Part shown: positions 7,649 to 15,237 of the stretch, one piece after another
How positions within the stretch are numbered: the first letter of the stretch is position 1
Layout: each line of letters starts with the position of its first letter
Source of the DNA: Neorhodopirellula pilleata
Lineage (GTDB): Bacteria; Planctomycetota; Planctomycetia; Pirellulales; Pirellulaceae
Assembly (NCBI RefSeq): GCF_007859915.1
Contig: NZ_SJPM01000010.1
Location: 1-64,000, forward strand
Length of the DNA stretch: 64,000 bases
Reading direction: 5' to 3'
The notes under the pieces: generated by a model
What the model was told of the DNA's origin: nothing
What the model saw: only the letters and a program-made list of their open reading frames with translations
Databases searched by the model: none
Program-made: the position numbers and the translations under genes

Positions 7649-8086
7649 CTACGCGCGGCTTTTGGCACAGTCGAGGAAGTCGCCGATCTGGTAGGAGTCA
7701 AACGTACGGGCACCGTATTCATGCACATCGAATCCGGCAACGTTGAAACGCAGTGTTGAATTGTTGGCAAGGACGACGACAACGAGTGTGTCGATACGCT
7801 CCGGGGTGAACTTGGCGTACGTCACGGACGAAATGTCACCGTAGTCGCAGGATTGCCAATCATCGCCCACGGCAATGTGGAACCGAGTGCCGGTGAAGAC
7901 AAGAGCGTCAGTCAGGGAATTTGCAATATTCTCGTAGACGCCAAGGACGTTTTCGTGCTCACGCAGAGGAACGGGGGCGAGCGAGTACGGCAGATCAACA
8001 GACGTGACCAGTGGAAGACCGCGAGGCTTAAAGCGAACCAAACAGCCGAGCTTGCGCTCTGCGAATGATGTGATATCAGCGAGCAC
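7649..8086 (-). CDS. Integron cassette 2: hypothetical, PH-like
   Basis: The 145-residue protein starts at GTG 8086, a few bases inside the cassette; the frame stays open to 8134 through attC2. The second half (YGDISSVTYAKFTPERID, LVVVVLANNSTLRFNVAG) has the strand pattern of a bacterial PH-like domain. No catalytic motif or membrane helix is seen. The cassette ends, CTTGGGCGAC and GTCGCCCAAC, are complementary apart from the first base, which confirms it as a unit. Function unknown. Confidence 0.55.
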   Translation of the reverse strand: MLADITSFAERKLGCLVRFKPRGLPLVTSVDLPYSLAPVPLREHENVLGVYENIANSLTDALVFTGTRFHIAVGDDWQSCDYGDISSVTYAKFTPERIDTLVVVVLANNSTLRFNVAGFDVHEYGARTFDSYQIGDFLDCAKSRA

Positions 8087-8092
8087 TGGGTC

Positions 8093-8229
8093 GCCCAACA
8101 GAAGGTTTTTACGGCACCGCCCTAAACGAAGCAAGCGATGTCTGAACTACGTGAAATTGTACCAAGGCTGTGGGCCATAGCCAAAGAGCCAAGGTGTGCC
8201 GAAGGCTTAGCGTAAAAACCATGTTGTGG
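8093..8229 (-). other. attC2 integron recombination site
   Basis: The site is 137 bp, from GCCCAAC to GTTGTGG, with inner arms AAGGTTTTTACG / GCGTAAAAACC and the shared conserved body. Confidence 0.9.
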
Positions 8230-8287
8230 GACGCGGTACATGACCAAGAAGGTGTCCATTTGAGAAGTCATGCAGGCCGACCGCGCA

Positions 8288-8572
8288 TCATTCGATGATC
8301 TTGCCACACCAGAGAATTTCAGCGAATACTTTCCAGCTTGGCTCAGGAACAGGCTCGCCGTCCGGCACCGAGCCGAAGAACTCGCATGCGGCCTCAAGAA
8401 ACGCAGGGATGTCACCGTTGGCCCAACCGTGCGCGCCGTCGAGCATGTAGCGTTGGGGATTGTCGGCCTCGATCTTGGCAGCCGCCTCACGTTCGGCGGC
8501 GAGCGCCATCACGAATGCAACGAACGTTTCGTGGTCGTGAACGGCTTCGAGGAGTTGAAACGTGTCAGGCAA
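8288..8572 (-). CDS. Integron cassette 3: DUF7660-like small protein
   Basis: The 94-residue acidic protein starts at TTG 8572, about 15 bases inside the cassette. The pattern TFVAFVMALAAEREAA followed by WANGDIPAFLEAACEFF resembles a small helical family I recall as DUF7660, common near toxin/immunity genes. The cassette ends are complementary at 9 of 10 positions. No catalytic residues are evident; an immunity-type role would be inference. Confidence 0.6.
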   Translation of the reverse strand: MPDTFQLLEAVHDHETFVAFVMALAAEREAAAKIEADNPQRYMLDGAHGWANGDIPAFLEAACEFFGSVPDGEPVPEPSWKVFAEILWCGKIIE

Positions 8573-8586
8573 TTTCGGCTAGCGTC

Positions 8587-8723
8587 CGACAACGGAAGGT
8601 TTTTGCGACACCGCCCTGAACGAAGCGAGCGAGTCTGAACTACGAGGGATTGTACTAACGCCAGCGATCATTGCCAAACAAGCGAAGGTGTGCCGAGGGC
8701 CTAGCGTAAAAACAACGTTGTGC
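8587..8723 (-). other. attC3 integron recombination site
   Basis: The site is 137 bp, from CGACAAC to GTTGTGC, with inner arms GGAAGGTTTTTGCG / GCGTAAAAAC and the shared body. Confidence 0.88.
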
Positions 8724-8729
8724 GACCGG

Positions 8730-8975
8730 CTACTCAAGGTCAGGGAAGGCATCACGACCGATCAGCAAGCGAATTGTCCGACCGCGTCCCGGTTCGCGCG
8801 AGATGAACCCGCGATCACAGAGAGTCACCACCATGTTGTGAACGGTAGGCGGTGTCGTGCCAAAGTACCGCTGCATGTCCGACTCAGCAGGTGGTAGCCC
8901 ATTGAGTTTCGTGTAGTAGTAGATAAACGCGAGATATTGCCCCTGTAGGGCAGTTGGTTTGTTTGAAGCGTCCAT
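8730..8975 (-). CDS. Integron cassette 4: LexA-type winged-helix protein
   Basis: The 81-residue protein starts at ATG 8975. It matches only the N-terminal DNA-binding half of LexA: a first helix (QYLAFIYYYTKLNGLPPAESD), then TTPPTVHNMVVTLCDRGFISREPGRGRTIRLL as a recognition helix and wing. There is no protease domain, so it cannot self-cleave. It could compete at SOS-type operators or regulate a neighbour. Cassette-end complementarity is 8 of 10. Confidence 0.7.
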   Translation of the reverse strand: MDASNKPTALQGQYLAFIYYYTKLNGLPPAESDMQRYFGTTPPTVHNMVVTLCDRGFISREPGRGRTIRLLIGRDAFPDLE

Positions 8976-8991
8976 CTCGTATGATTGAGTC

Positions 8992-9128
8992 GGCCAACGG
9001 AAGATTTTTAAGACACCGCCCCCAAAGAAGGAGTGGAGTTTGATCTATGGTAAATTGTACCAAGGTCAGCCTGCGTTGACAAAGATGGAAGGTGTGCCGA
9101 AGGCCCCAGCGTAAAAACCATGTTGCAC
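8992..9128 (-). other. attC4 integron recombination site
   Basis: The site is 137 bp, from GGCCAAC to GTTGCAC. Inner arms are GGAAGATTTTTAAG / GCGTAAAAACC, slightly diverged. Confidence 0.88.
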
Positions 9129-9137
9129 GACCGGCAA

Positions 9138-9503
9138 CTACGACGGAGGACGATGCACCGTTCCGGACTGCCAGTCGAACACCGTAATGCCGTGTTTGTG
9201 CGCGATCTCGGTCACCACTGGAAGCACCCTCTCGACAGCGGAAAACATGAAGCCGATTACAGCCTCGCGTTCACCGAAGTTGTTGATTAGGGGCCCGTCA
9301 CTCCACACGCCGTCGTCAACGAGGTCGTCTGGCAGATCGCAAATGCAGGGAAAAATCGCGGTCAGCTCGGCGTGCACAGCCACGAAAGTTGGGTGCGGTT
9401 TCGCGTCGAGCGGGCTTGCGTCAGCGAGGGCGTTGAACTGCTCAAACGCGACCGCGTCATCTGCGGGTGGCGATTCAAGCAAAAGGCCAATTGTGTAACT
9501 CAT
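9138..9503 (-). CDS. Integron cassette 5: hypothetical protein
   Basis: The 121-residue acidic protein starts at ATG 9503, directly inside the cassette. It has the conserved-looking stretches IFPCICDLPDDLVDDGVWSD and HGITVFDWQSGTVHRP. I cannot name the family. No membrane segment or catalytic motif is seen. The cassette ends (GTTGCACGAC, GTCGTGCAAC) are complementary over all ten bases. Confidence 0.6.
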   Translation of the reverse strand: MSYTIGLLLESPPADDAVAFEQFNALADASPLDAKPHPTFVAVHAELTAIFPCICDLPDDLVDDGVWSDGPLINNFGEREAVIGFMFSAVERVLPVVTEIAHKHGITVFDWQSGTVHRPPS

Positions 9504-9513
9504 ACGGTAGGTC

Positions 9514-9651
9514 GTGCAACGGAAGGTTTTTACGTCACCGCCGTGAAGGAAGCGGTTGACTCTTTGTTACGAAAGATTGTACCAATGCGATCGCCCGTTG
9601 CCAAAGAGCGAAGGTGATCCCGAAGGGACTAGCGTAAAAACCATGTTAGGC
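9514..9651 (-). other. attC5 integron recombination site
   Basis: The site is 138 bp, from GTGCAAC to the textbook core GTTAGGC, with inner arms GGAAGGTTTTTACG / GCGTAAAAACC. Confidence 0.92.
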
Positions 9652-10176
9652 GACGTCGGCATGTTGCTTTAAGTACAGCCTGGAGGTCGCCCAATGTCCT
9701 GAAGTTTCCGGGTTGGTCTGGGAGTCTTCAAGCAGCCATTTGACAGTTGGTAAGAACGAGCAATCGTGAGACTCCCGCTCTGACTCATCCATTGCGAAAT
9801 ACAAGACAGTCAAACTGCGTGCTGCTTGCATGCGGACGTTCCCATCTGTATCAGATAGGGCTTCAGCCAGGATGCCTGCGATTTGATCGAAGGGGCGATT
9901 GATTGAGCCGAGAACACAAAGCAACCTAACGCGAAAATCCCCAGATGCGTTTTCCAAACGATTCAAAAGATGGGGCAATGAAGATTTGCCAATGCGTCTC
10001 AACGCAATCATTGCGTAATCAACTAAAACGACATCGCCATGCTCAAGCAGCGAAATGATCTCGGATGTTGCAGGGCTGCACTCCGAACCCAAATCCGCGA
10101 TTCGTCGCTTTGCTTTAATGCGTGTGATTGAGTCTTCAGATCGAAGCAACTCAAGTGTTTGCCACACATCTGACAT
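9646..10176 (-). CDS. Integron cassette 6: HEAT-repeat protein
   Basis: The 176-residue protein starts at ATG 10176. About four HEAT-like helical repeats (RIKAKRRIADLG, LVDYAMIALRRIG, FRVRLLCVLGSI, NVRMQAARSLTVLY) make it a small alpha-solenoid, usually a protein-interaction scaffold. Its stop codon TAA is part of the attC5 core (GCCTAAC on the minus strand). Cassette-end complementarity is 9 of 10. Partner unknown. Confidence 0.7.
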   Translation of the reverse strand: MSDVWQTLELLRSEDSITRIKAKRRIADLGSECSPATSEIISLLEHGDVVLVDYAMIALRRIGKSSLPHLLNRLENASGDFRVRLLCVLGSINRPFDQIAGILAEALSDTDGNVRMQAARSLTVLYFAMDESERESHDCSFLPTVKWLLEDSQTNPETSGHWATSRLYLKQHADVA

Positions 10177-10184
10177 TGTTGGTC

Positions 10185-10321
10185 ACCTAACGGAAGGTTT
10201 TTACGACACCGCCCTAAACGAAGCGAGCGACGCCTGAAATATAAGAAATTGTACCAATGCCATGGCCCGTTGCAAAAGAGCCAAGGTGTGCCGAAGGCCT
10301 AGCGTAAAAACCATGTTATGT
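10185..10321 (-). other. attC6 integron recombination site
   Basis: The site is 137 bp, from ACCTAAC to GTTATGT, with inner arms GGAAGGTTTTTACG / GCGTAAAAACC. Confidence 0.9.
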
Positions 10322-10843
10322 GCCCCGGTGCGCTACGGGAAAGTTCCAACCTGCGGGAAGATCAGCCCCGCACAGATCACAGACGAACCAACCATCCTTG
10401 ACGACGTTGCGTTCGTTACAGTCCGGACACAGGCGAAACACAACACGTGTCGTGAAATCATCGGGTCGGCCAACAGGAATTGCGTCCAGCGCGGCGGCCA
10501 CAGTCGGCCACGATTCGGGTTCAGGGCAGAATCCGGTGGATTGGTTGGAGATTTCGGAAACGTCTCCATCAGAGAAGAACGTGATTTCGCCAGCGGAGAG
10601 AACCGGCCCGCCACCAGCGCACGCGACGTGCTCCGAGCGGCGTGGGGCAACCAACAGTGTGCAGTCAACGTCAACGGTAAACGTTGCGATCAAAGAACCG
10701 TCCGGTTCCAAGTCGGACGACCGAGAGGCGAGCCAAGCCAAGAGGTCCGCGACGCAACGAATTGGTGCCCCAGCGGGCGACGAAGCGAACGCAGTGTCAC
10801 GGATTTCGGTTGGCCCAACGTATTGGTATTGCCGTGGAGCCAT
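10316..10843 (-). CDS. Integron cassette 7: hypothetical with C-terminal zinc ribbon
   Basis: The 175-residue protein starts at ATG 10843, just inside the cassette. The reading frame stays open through attC7 to 11398, but that extension is attC plus antisense DNA. A C-terminal zinc ribbon (LCPDCNERN...CDLCGADLP, four Cys) follows an unrecognised alpha/beta region. The TAA stop is formed by the attC6 core. The cassette ends (GTTATGTGCC, GGCACATAAC) are complementary over all ten bases. Confidence 0.6.
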   Translation of the reverse strand: MAPRQYQYVGPTEIRDTAFASSPAGAPIRCVADLLAWLASRSSDLEPDGSLIATFTVDVDCTLLVAPRRSEHVACAGGGPVLSAGEITFFSDGDVSEISNQSTGFCPEPESWPTVAAALDAIPVGRPDDFTTRVVFRLCPDCNERNVVKDGWFVCDLCGADLPAGWNFPVAHRGT

Positions 10844-10855
10844 TCGACTAGGGGC

Positions 10856-10993
10856 ACATAACGGAAGGTTTTTACGACACCGCCCTGAACGAAGCGGGTA
10901 ACTTTGAGTTACGAGAGATTGTACCAACGCGAACGCCCATTGCCAAAGAGCGAATGTGTTCGCGAAGCGACTAGCGTAAAAACCATGTTGCAC
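10856..10993 (-). other. attC7 integron recombination site
   Basis: The site is 138 bp, from ACATAAC to GTTGCAC, with inner arms GGAAGGTTTTTACG / GCGTAAAAACC. Confidence 0.9.
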
Positions 10994-11003
10994 GACCGCT
11001 GAA

Positions 11004-11432
11004 CTACAAGACCGTGCTGATATCACAATTGTCGCATCCGTGATCGCGGATGACGGCGAGGGCTGCCGTAGATGCAACGAGGACGTTCTTAGCAGAGATG
11101 CCAAAATCGTCAAGGCATGGGGAACCTGTGACGTGCAGCCAGCGAAATGTAGGCAACACACAATCGGGATAAAGCTCTGCGAATTGCTCAGAGGTTTGAA
11201 CCAGAACGTTACGCAAATCAAAGCCAGACAGATGCGTTGACGAGAGAGCATTGGCAAGCGCGTCGGTGACGAGGTAGCACGGGAAAGACTCAACGATGGC
11301 GTCACCGAGCCAGCCATCGAAAATATAGTGGAGCACAGAGACAACCGGAGGATGGACCGTCGTGTCAGCGACGGTGTTGTCGCCCCATCCGCCCGCAACC
11401 TCAGGTTCGAGTTCGTAAAAGGGTGACATCAT
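11004..11432 (-). CDS. Integron cassette 8: hypothetical protein
   Basis: The 142-residue protein starts at ATG 11432 (a second ATG follows at once). The N-terminal YELEPEVAGGWGDNT, the central FDGWLGDAIVESFPCYLVT and the later PTFRWLHVTGSP look like conserved blocks of a single-domain family that I recall seeing in toxin-immunity contexts but cannot name. No membrane segment. Cassette-end complementarity is 9 of 10. Confidence 0.6.
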   Translation of the reverse strand: MMSPFYELEPEVAGGWGDNTVADTTVHPPVVSVLHYIFDGWLGDAIVESFPCYLVTDALANALSSTHLSGFDLRNVLVQTSEQFAELYPDCVLPTFRWLHVTGSPCLDDFGISAKNVLVASTAALAVIRDHGCDNCDISTVL

Positions 11433-11446
11433 GAAAGACTTAGGCC

Positions 11447-11583
11447 GTGCAACGGAAGGTTTTTACGACACCGCCCTGAACGAAGCGGTGGAGTCTGGAT
11501 CACGAAAGATTGTACCAATGCCAGCACTGGTTGCCAAACAAGCGAAGGTGTGCCGAAGACCTAGCGAAAAAACCATGTTGTGC
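11447..11583 (-). other. attC8 integron recombination site
   Basis: The site is 137 bp, from GTGCAAC to GTTGTGC, with inner arms GGAAGGTTTTTACG / GCGAAAAAACC. It is the last full site on this side; the transposase element begins 37 bases further on. Confidence 0.9.
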
Positions 11584-11619
11584 GACACTGAAGTGCGTTC
11601 AGGCGTTGCGTCGTGGGGC

Positions 11620-12437
11620 GAAGAAAAGGTGTCCGGTACCGTTTTTGTTGACCCGGAAGGCATTTCCCCTTAGACTCGCACCTCAACTTTCCTTCTCCTT
11701 CCAGGGAAACGCGACATGGGACGCCCCAAGCGTGCGGATGCTGCCGGACATTGCTATCACATGCTCAATCGGGCGAACCTCCGTGCCACTATCTTCGAAA
11801 AGGACGCGGACTACGAAGCATTCGAGAAGATTCTCGACGAGGCTTTAGAACGCCTTGACCTGGAACTCTTTTCGTATTGCTTAATGCCGAATCACTATCA
11901 CCTTCTGGTCCGCCCAGGTGTTGATGGCGAGATGGGGCGATTTGGTCACTACATAGGACTGACTCACACGCAGCGGTACCATGCCCACTACAAGACGACG
12001 GGAATGGGGCATGTGTATCAGGGGCGATTCAAGTCGTTTCCCGTCCAAAGTGATGAGCACTTCTTGACCGTTGCACGCTATGTCGAACGGAATGCTTACG
12101 CTGCCGAACTGTGTCATCGACCCGAAGACTGGAAGTTTGGCAGCTTGTATCACTGGCATCAAAAGACGAAGGCGTTCTCGCAGCGAGTGTCGTCATGGCC
12201 GATTCGCCGCACTCCGAATTGGATTCAACTGGTTGCAACGGATTTCAGTGAGCAAGAGCGAAAGCAGCTCGATTGGAGTGTCAAACGGGGAGTCCCCTTT
12301 GGGAGTGAGACATGGGTGGAGCACATCACCAGAACATTCGACCTTGAGTCAACCATGCGACCCCGTGGGCGTCCAAAGAAAAAACCGGTCGAGAACTGAA
12401 AGGCCAAGCTGTAAACGGTACCGGACACCTTTTCTTC
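11620..12437 (+). mobile_element. RAYT (IS200/IS605-like Y1) element with terminal inverted repeats
   Basis: The 818-bp unit is bounded by perfect 25-bp inverted repeats (11620-11644 and 12413-12437) sharing the core GGTGTCCGGTACC. The transposase gene starts 71 bases inside. The inner left leader also occurs inverted at 1-130. Sequence outside the repeats (GGGGC to the left, CCCCTCGCCTAAC to the right) gives no clear target duplication, as expected for Y1 enzymes. Confidence 0.85.
11716..12399 (+). CDS. REP-associated tyrosine transposase (Y1/HUH)
   Basis: The 227-residue protein carries the HUH motif in MPNHYHLLV (about residues 57-65) and the catalytic-tyrosine helix in VARYVERNAYAAEL. 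The GHVYQGRFKSFPV block is also typical of this family. Such enzymes nick and rejoin single-stranded DNA at hairpins; here the likely substrates are the GGTGTCCGGTACC palindromic ends. Full length for the family and apparently intact. Start is the ATG of MGRPKRADAA. Confidence 0.93.
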   Translation: MGRPKRADAAGHCYHMLNRANLRATIFEKDADYEAFEKILDEALERLDLELFSYCLMPNHYHLLVRPGVDGEMGRFGHYIGLTHTQRYHAHYKTTGMGHVYQGRFKSFPVQSDEHFLTVARYVERNAYAAELCHRPEDWKFGSLYHWHQKTKAFSQRVSSWPIRRTPNWIQLVATDFSEQERKQLDWSVKRGVPFGSETWVEHITRTFDLESTMRPRGRPKKKPVEN

Positions 12438-12682
12438 CCCCTCGCCTAACGACGGGACCGCTCGACGGCAAGATTGGAATGAGTTTTGCGCTGCAGTGGC
12501 GTTACAGCTTTAGATCATTGTTCAGCCAAAAAAAGAATAAAAAAAATAGTATTGCAGCTCGGAAACGATGAGATCGGTTATGCCTCTTTGGTGATTGGCC
12601 TGAGGTGCTTCGCACGGTAGATACTACACGCGAGCCTTGGCCACTGTGCGGCCAAGTCCGAGGAGTTATCAGTCAACGCGGT

Positions 12683-14290
12683 CTACGGTCGTGACGGATA
12701 ATTACCAAAAATTTCACGTGGGGTAACTAACCCGGCCATTCTGTGCGACTGGCGTTTAACCATCTCGTTAAGTTGGTCTATATTGACGTCATGGTGCGAG
12801 CGGTGAATCGCAAAAAAACCGTTATCAGGTTTTCGACCATTTAGCCAGCTTGCTCGACCGGTCCAAACGCCTAACACATTGTCAATCGGATTTTCTTGAC
12901 AGATTGCAGAGAAAGCGTATGTGTCTTCGTCAACTGGGAGCACGGCAAAATTCGATCCATGCCAAGACATTTGAATCACCTTCTTCTTTCTCGTGATCGA
13001 ACCGATTACTTCATATTCCTGTGGCTCCTCGTCGGGTGGTGTGAAACGATGTGTTGCCCGAAATGATCCGCATGGCGAAATGGAACACTCAGTAAGTGCA
13101 CCAGCAACCCATACATATTTATCTTTTCCGATTTTTGCCACATGCGTAGTTTTAAAGAAGTGATCCTGAAAAACCTTCCAGCCATCTTGTAGGTTCTCTA
13201 CCGACAGTTCAGTAATTCGGTCACTAAAAGCTTGAAAAAGACCGTCGACTAAGGATTGGTGTTGATCAGTACGTTGACGATTAGGTGGTGAACGTAACAC
13301 TCCTAGATTAAGCGATTCGTGCTGGTCGCCTTCCAGGCGGAGGGTCGCATAGCGGGTGCGCTGTTCGGGGGAAAATATCTGCGGATAAGCACAGCAAACA
13401 ACATTGCTGCCAGCATCAACAACGGATAACGCCTCCATCCACTGATCATATTCCCAAACCATCTTCGCCGCATTAATCAATTCGGCGGATGCCCGCAATC
13501 GTGGTGAGCGAGTACCGCCTGGTGTGACGAGTACCTTGCCGCGTACAAGCTCCACTGGTGATTCTCGTTTGCTGTAGAAGTCACTTGAATGGCTTCGTGG
13601 AGCTATCAAATGCATGCTCATCGTCTTCACATGCAGTTCAGAATTATTTCGTTCTTTAATATCCCTTTTTGAGAATGATGTGATAACAAGATCGAATAAG
13701 CCCTTGTCACCATCTCGTCTCAGGTCCTGCGCCTGTCCAACTCGGATTTCGATTTCAAATTGGGGTAAATCAGATACTAACGGTTGAAAAGTCGAATTTA
13801 AATTCGACCGAAATCTTCGTATTACTTCTGGAACAAACCATGGTGCAAGAGCACGCCCACAGCCAATTCGAATTACAGGAGTATCGTTCGTGCCCCTGAT
13901 TCGCAAGAAGTCTGCAATTAATACTTCGACGTTGCGAATTATTTCATCGTCGCTTGCGTTGCCTTCTATCGACTCCAACGAAGGCTTGCTGCTGTTTGCT
14001 TTTAATTTTATCAACGACAACCCAAAAAAAGTTTGCACTCGACGAAGCTTCGTCCTTAGTGCGCGACCGTCACGCTTTCCCGTTAGCTCTTCTGCTATGT
14101 CAGGTAAGCTACCGCTGAGTTCTGAGGACTGAAGGTAGCGGTACGTCGCTAACCAACAGATTAACGCAGAAAGGTCATCAGTGAAGTAACTCTTGCTTTT
14201 AGGTTGATCAGCTTCGGCTTTGGAATCTCGTGCGGCGATCGCTTGGTTGAATATCGATCGGTGAATGTGTTTCAATTCGCTAAAGTTCAT
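12683..14290 (-). CDS. LysR-like regulator with extra C-terminal domain
   Basis: The 535-residue protein starts at ATG 14290; the frame is open to 14497 but that extension is unlikely. Residues about 30-85 form a LysR-like winged helix (LPDIAEELTGKRDGRALRTK, LRRVQTFFGLSLI). Residues about 125-330 resemble a LysR ligand-binding domain (VIRIGCGRALAPWFVPEVIR, FDLVITSF, LVTPGGTRSPRL). The last 150 residues are a separate beta-rich domain ending in NVLGVWTGRASWLNGRKP and FFAIHRSH. A LysR protein is normally about 300 residues, so this is a fusion. It stands alone on the minus strand between mobile DNA; target and ligand unknown. Confidence 0.6.
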   Translation of the reverse strand: MNFSELKHIHRSIFNQAIAARDSKAEADQPKSKSYFTDDLSALICWLATYRYLQSSELSGSLPDIAEELTGKRDGRALRTKLRRVQTFFGLSLIKLKANSSKPSLESIEGNASDDEIIRNVEVLIADFLRIRGTNDTPVIRIGCGRALAPWFVPEVIRRFRSNLNSTFQPLVSDLPQFEIEIRVGQAQDLRRDGDKGLFDLVITSFSKRDIKERNNSELHVKTMSMHLIAPRSHSSDFYSKRESPVELVRGKVLVTPGGTRSPRLRASAELINAAKMVWEYDQWMEALSVVDAGSNVVCCAYPQIFSPEQRTRYATLRLEGDQHESLNLGVLRSPPNRQRTDQHQSLVDGLFQAFSDRITELSVENLQDGWKVFQDHFFKTTHVAKIGKDKYVWVAGALTECSISPCGSFRATHRFTPPDEEPQEYEVIGSITRKKKVIQMSWHGSNFAVLPVDEDTYAFSAICQENPIDNVLGVWTGRASWLNGRKPDNGFFAIHRSHHDVNIDQLNEMVKRQSHRMAGLVTPREIFGNYPSRP

Positions 14291-14707
14291 GGCAGAAAAA
14301 GACCACGGAAAAGTGTAAGCGCCCACCGGCACGATAACGAAAAAGCGGCGATAGATGAACAAGAAGTAACCGCTGGCGAGCTTACGATACAACCTAAATG
14401 GGGGGAAGCCGAAAACTTGGCAACGCGGAAAAATTTTTTTTGCAGATTGGTACCCCGTATGTGCACTTTTCCGCGAATTGAGCTCTTCGTAGTCCATAAA
14501 CCTGCACTTCCCTAAAGCAATTCTGTCGATTTCGCATTCTTGTGATCAAAAACCGAGGTTTGTGCCGGTTTTTACGACTTTTCCAATTTGCAGATTTGGT
14601 TTGACGAGCGAATTTTTAGGTGATTAACTGGTTCATGGGTTGGCTTTAAGAGGGCGGGGTAGTCCCGTCTCGAAAGCTACTTGAAACACCTTACCTGGAG
14701 CAAAGTG
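14291..14707. other. Intergenic region, nothing recognised
   Basis: About 417 bases between divergent genes. The open frame upstream of 14290 has no good start. Apart from short A/T runs near 14430-14440 no hairpin or repeat stands out; it probably holds the two promoters. Confidence 0.4.
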
Positions 14708-15127
14708 ATGGACGAACCTGGGATTTTTCTTCGCGCTGAGAAGGGCGACCCGAATGAGAAACTATTTCATCTACCTCATCAGGGTAAAACCGCCGGAGAT
14801 CGGTTTTCTCCGCTCGATCGAAGTCACAACAAGTCGATGCCAGTTAGAGTTTCGGGCTGGCAATCTGAACTAATCGAGGCCGTAGCAAGCCTGGACATCG
14901 CTCGAGTTAGGACGGCATTAGCAAACGGTGCCGACCCCGACACGAGTCGTAATAATTCCGCGTCTGCAGCCGTAGTCGCTCTGATGATGGAACTGGATTA
15001 CATCGCCGAGGGCTTCATGGCCGAGGCAACAAAATCTCGCGAAATCATCTCGCTACTTTGGGCGCCAAAACAAATAAAGGAGGGCAGTTCGATAACAGAT
15101 CAAAAACAAAAGAAGAGACTCGCTTAG
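14708..15127 (+). CDS. Small ankyrin-like protein
   Basis: The 139-residue protein starts at ATG 14708, eight bases after GGAG; an ATG at 14681 is in frame but lacks a ribosome-binding site. One ankyrin-like repeat is visible (SELIEAVASLDIARVRTALA then NGADPDTSRNNSASAAVVAL). No signal peptide. Likely a protein-binding or immunity-type small protein, but one repeat is weak evidence. Confidence 0.5.
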   Translation: MDEPGIFLRAEKGDPNEKLFHLPHQGKTAGDRFSPLDRSHNKSMPVRVSGWQSELIEAVASLDIARVRTALANGADPDTSRNNSASAAVVALMMELDYIAEGFMAEATKSREIISLLWAPKQIKEGSSITDQKQKKRLA

Positions 15128-15150
15128 CTTGGCAGGCACACGAGTCTCTT
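15113..15150 (+). terminator. Hairpin at the 3' end of the ankyrin-like gene
   Basis: Perfect 10-bp arms AAGAGACTCG (15113-15122) and CGAGTCTCTT (15141-15150) with an 18-base loop overlap the stop codon. There is no T-run, so termination is only likely. Confidence 0.4.
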
Positions 15151-15237
15151 CAGTGTTAGGCAACGATTTCTACGCCGCCCCATCCAACGTAGCTTGGGGC
15201 GGTGCATTACACAACATCCATTTTGTGAGGTCCCCCC

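Noticed and set aside
10316..11398. A 360-codon minus-strand ORF
   Set aside because: It runs through attC7 and the antisense-frame of cassette 8; only 10316-10843 lies within one cassette and has a good start.
7510..11583. Repeats at regular spacing as a CRISPR array
   Set aside because: The repeats are about 137 bp imperfect palindromes separated by 240-530 bp coding cassettes, which is integron structure.
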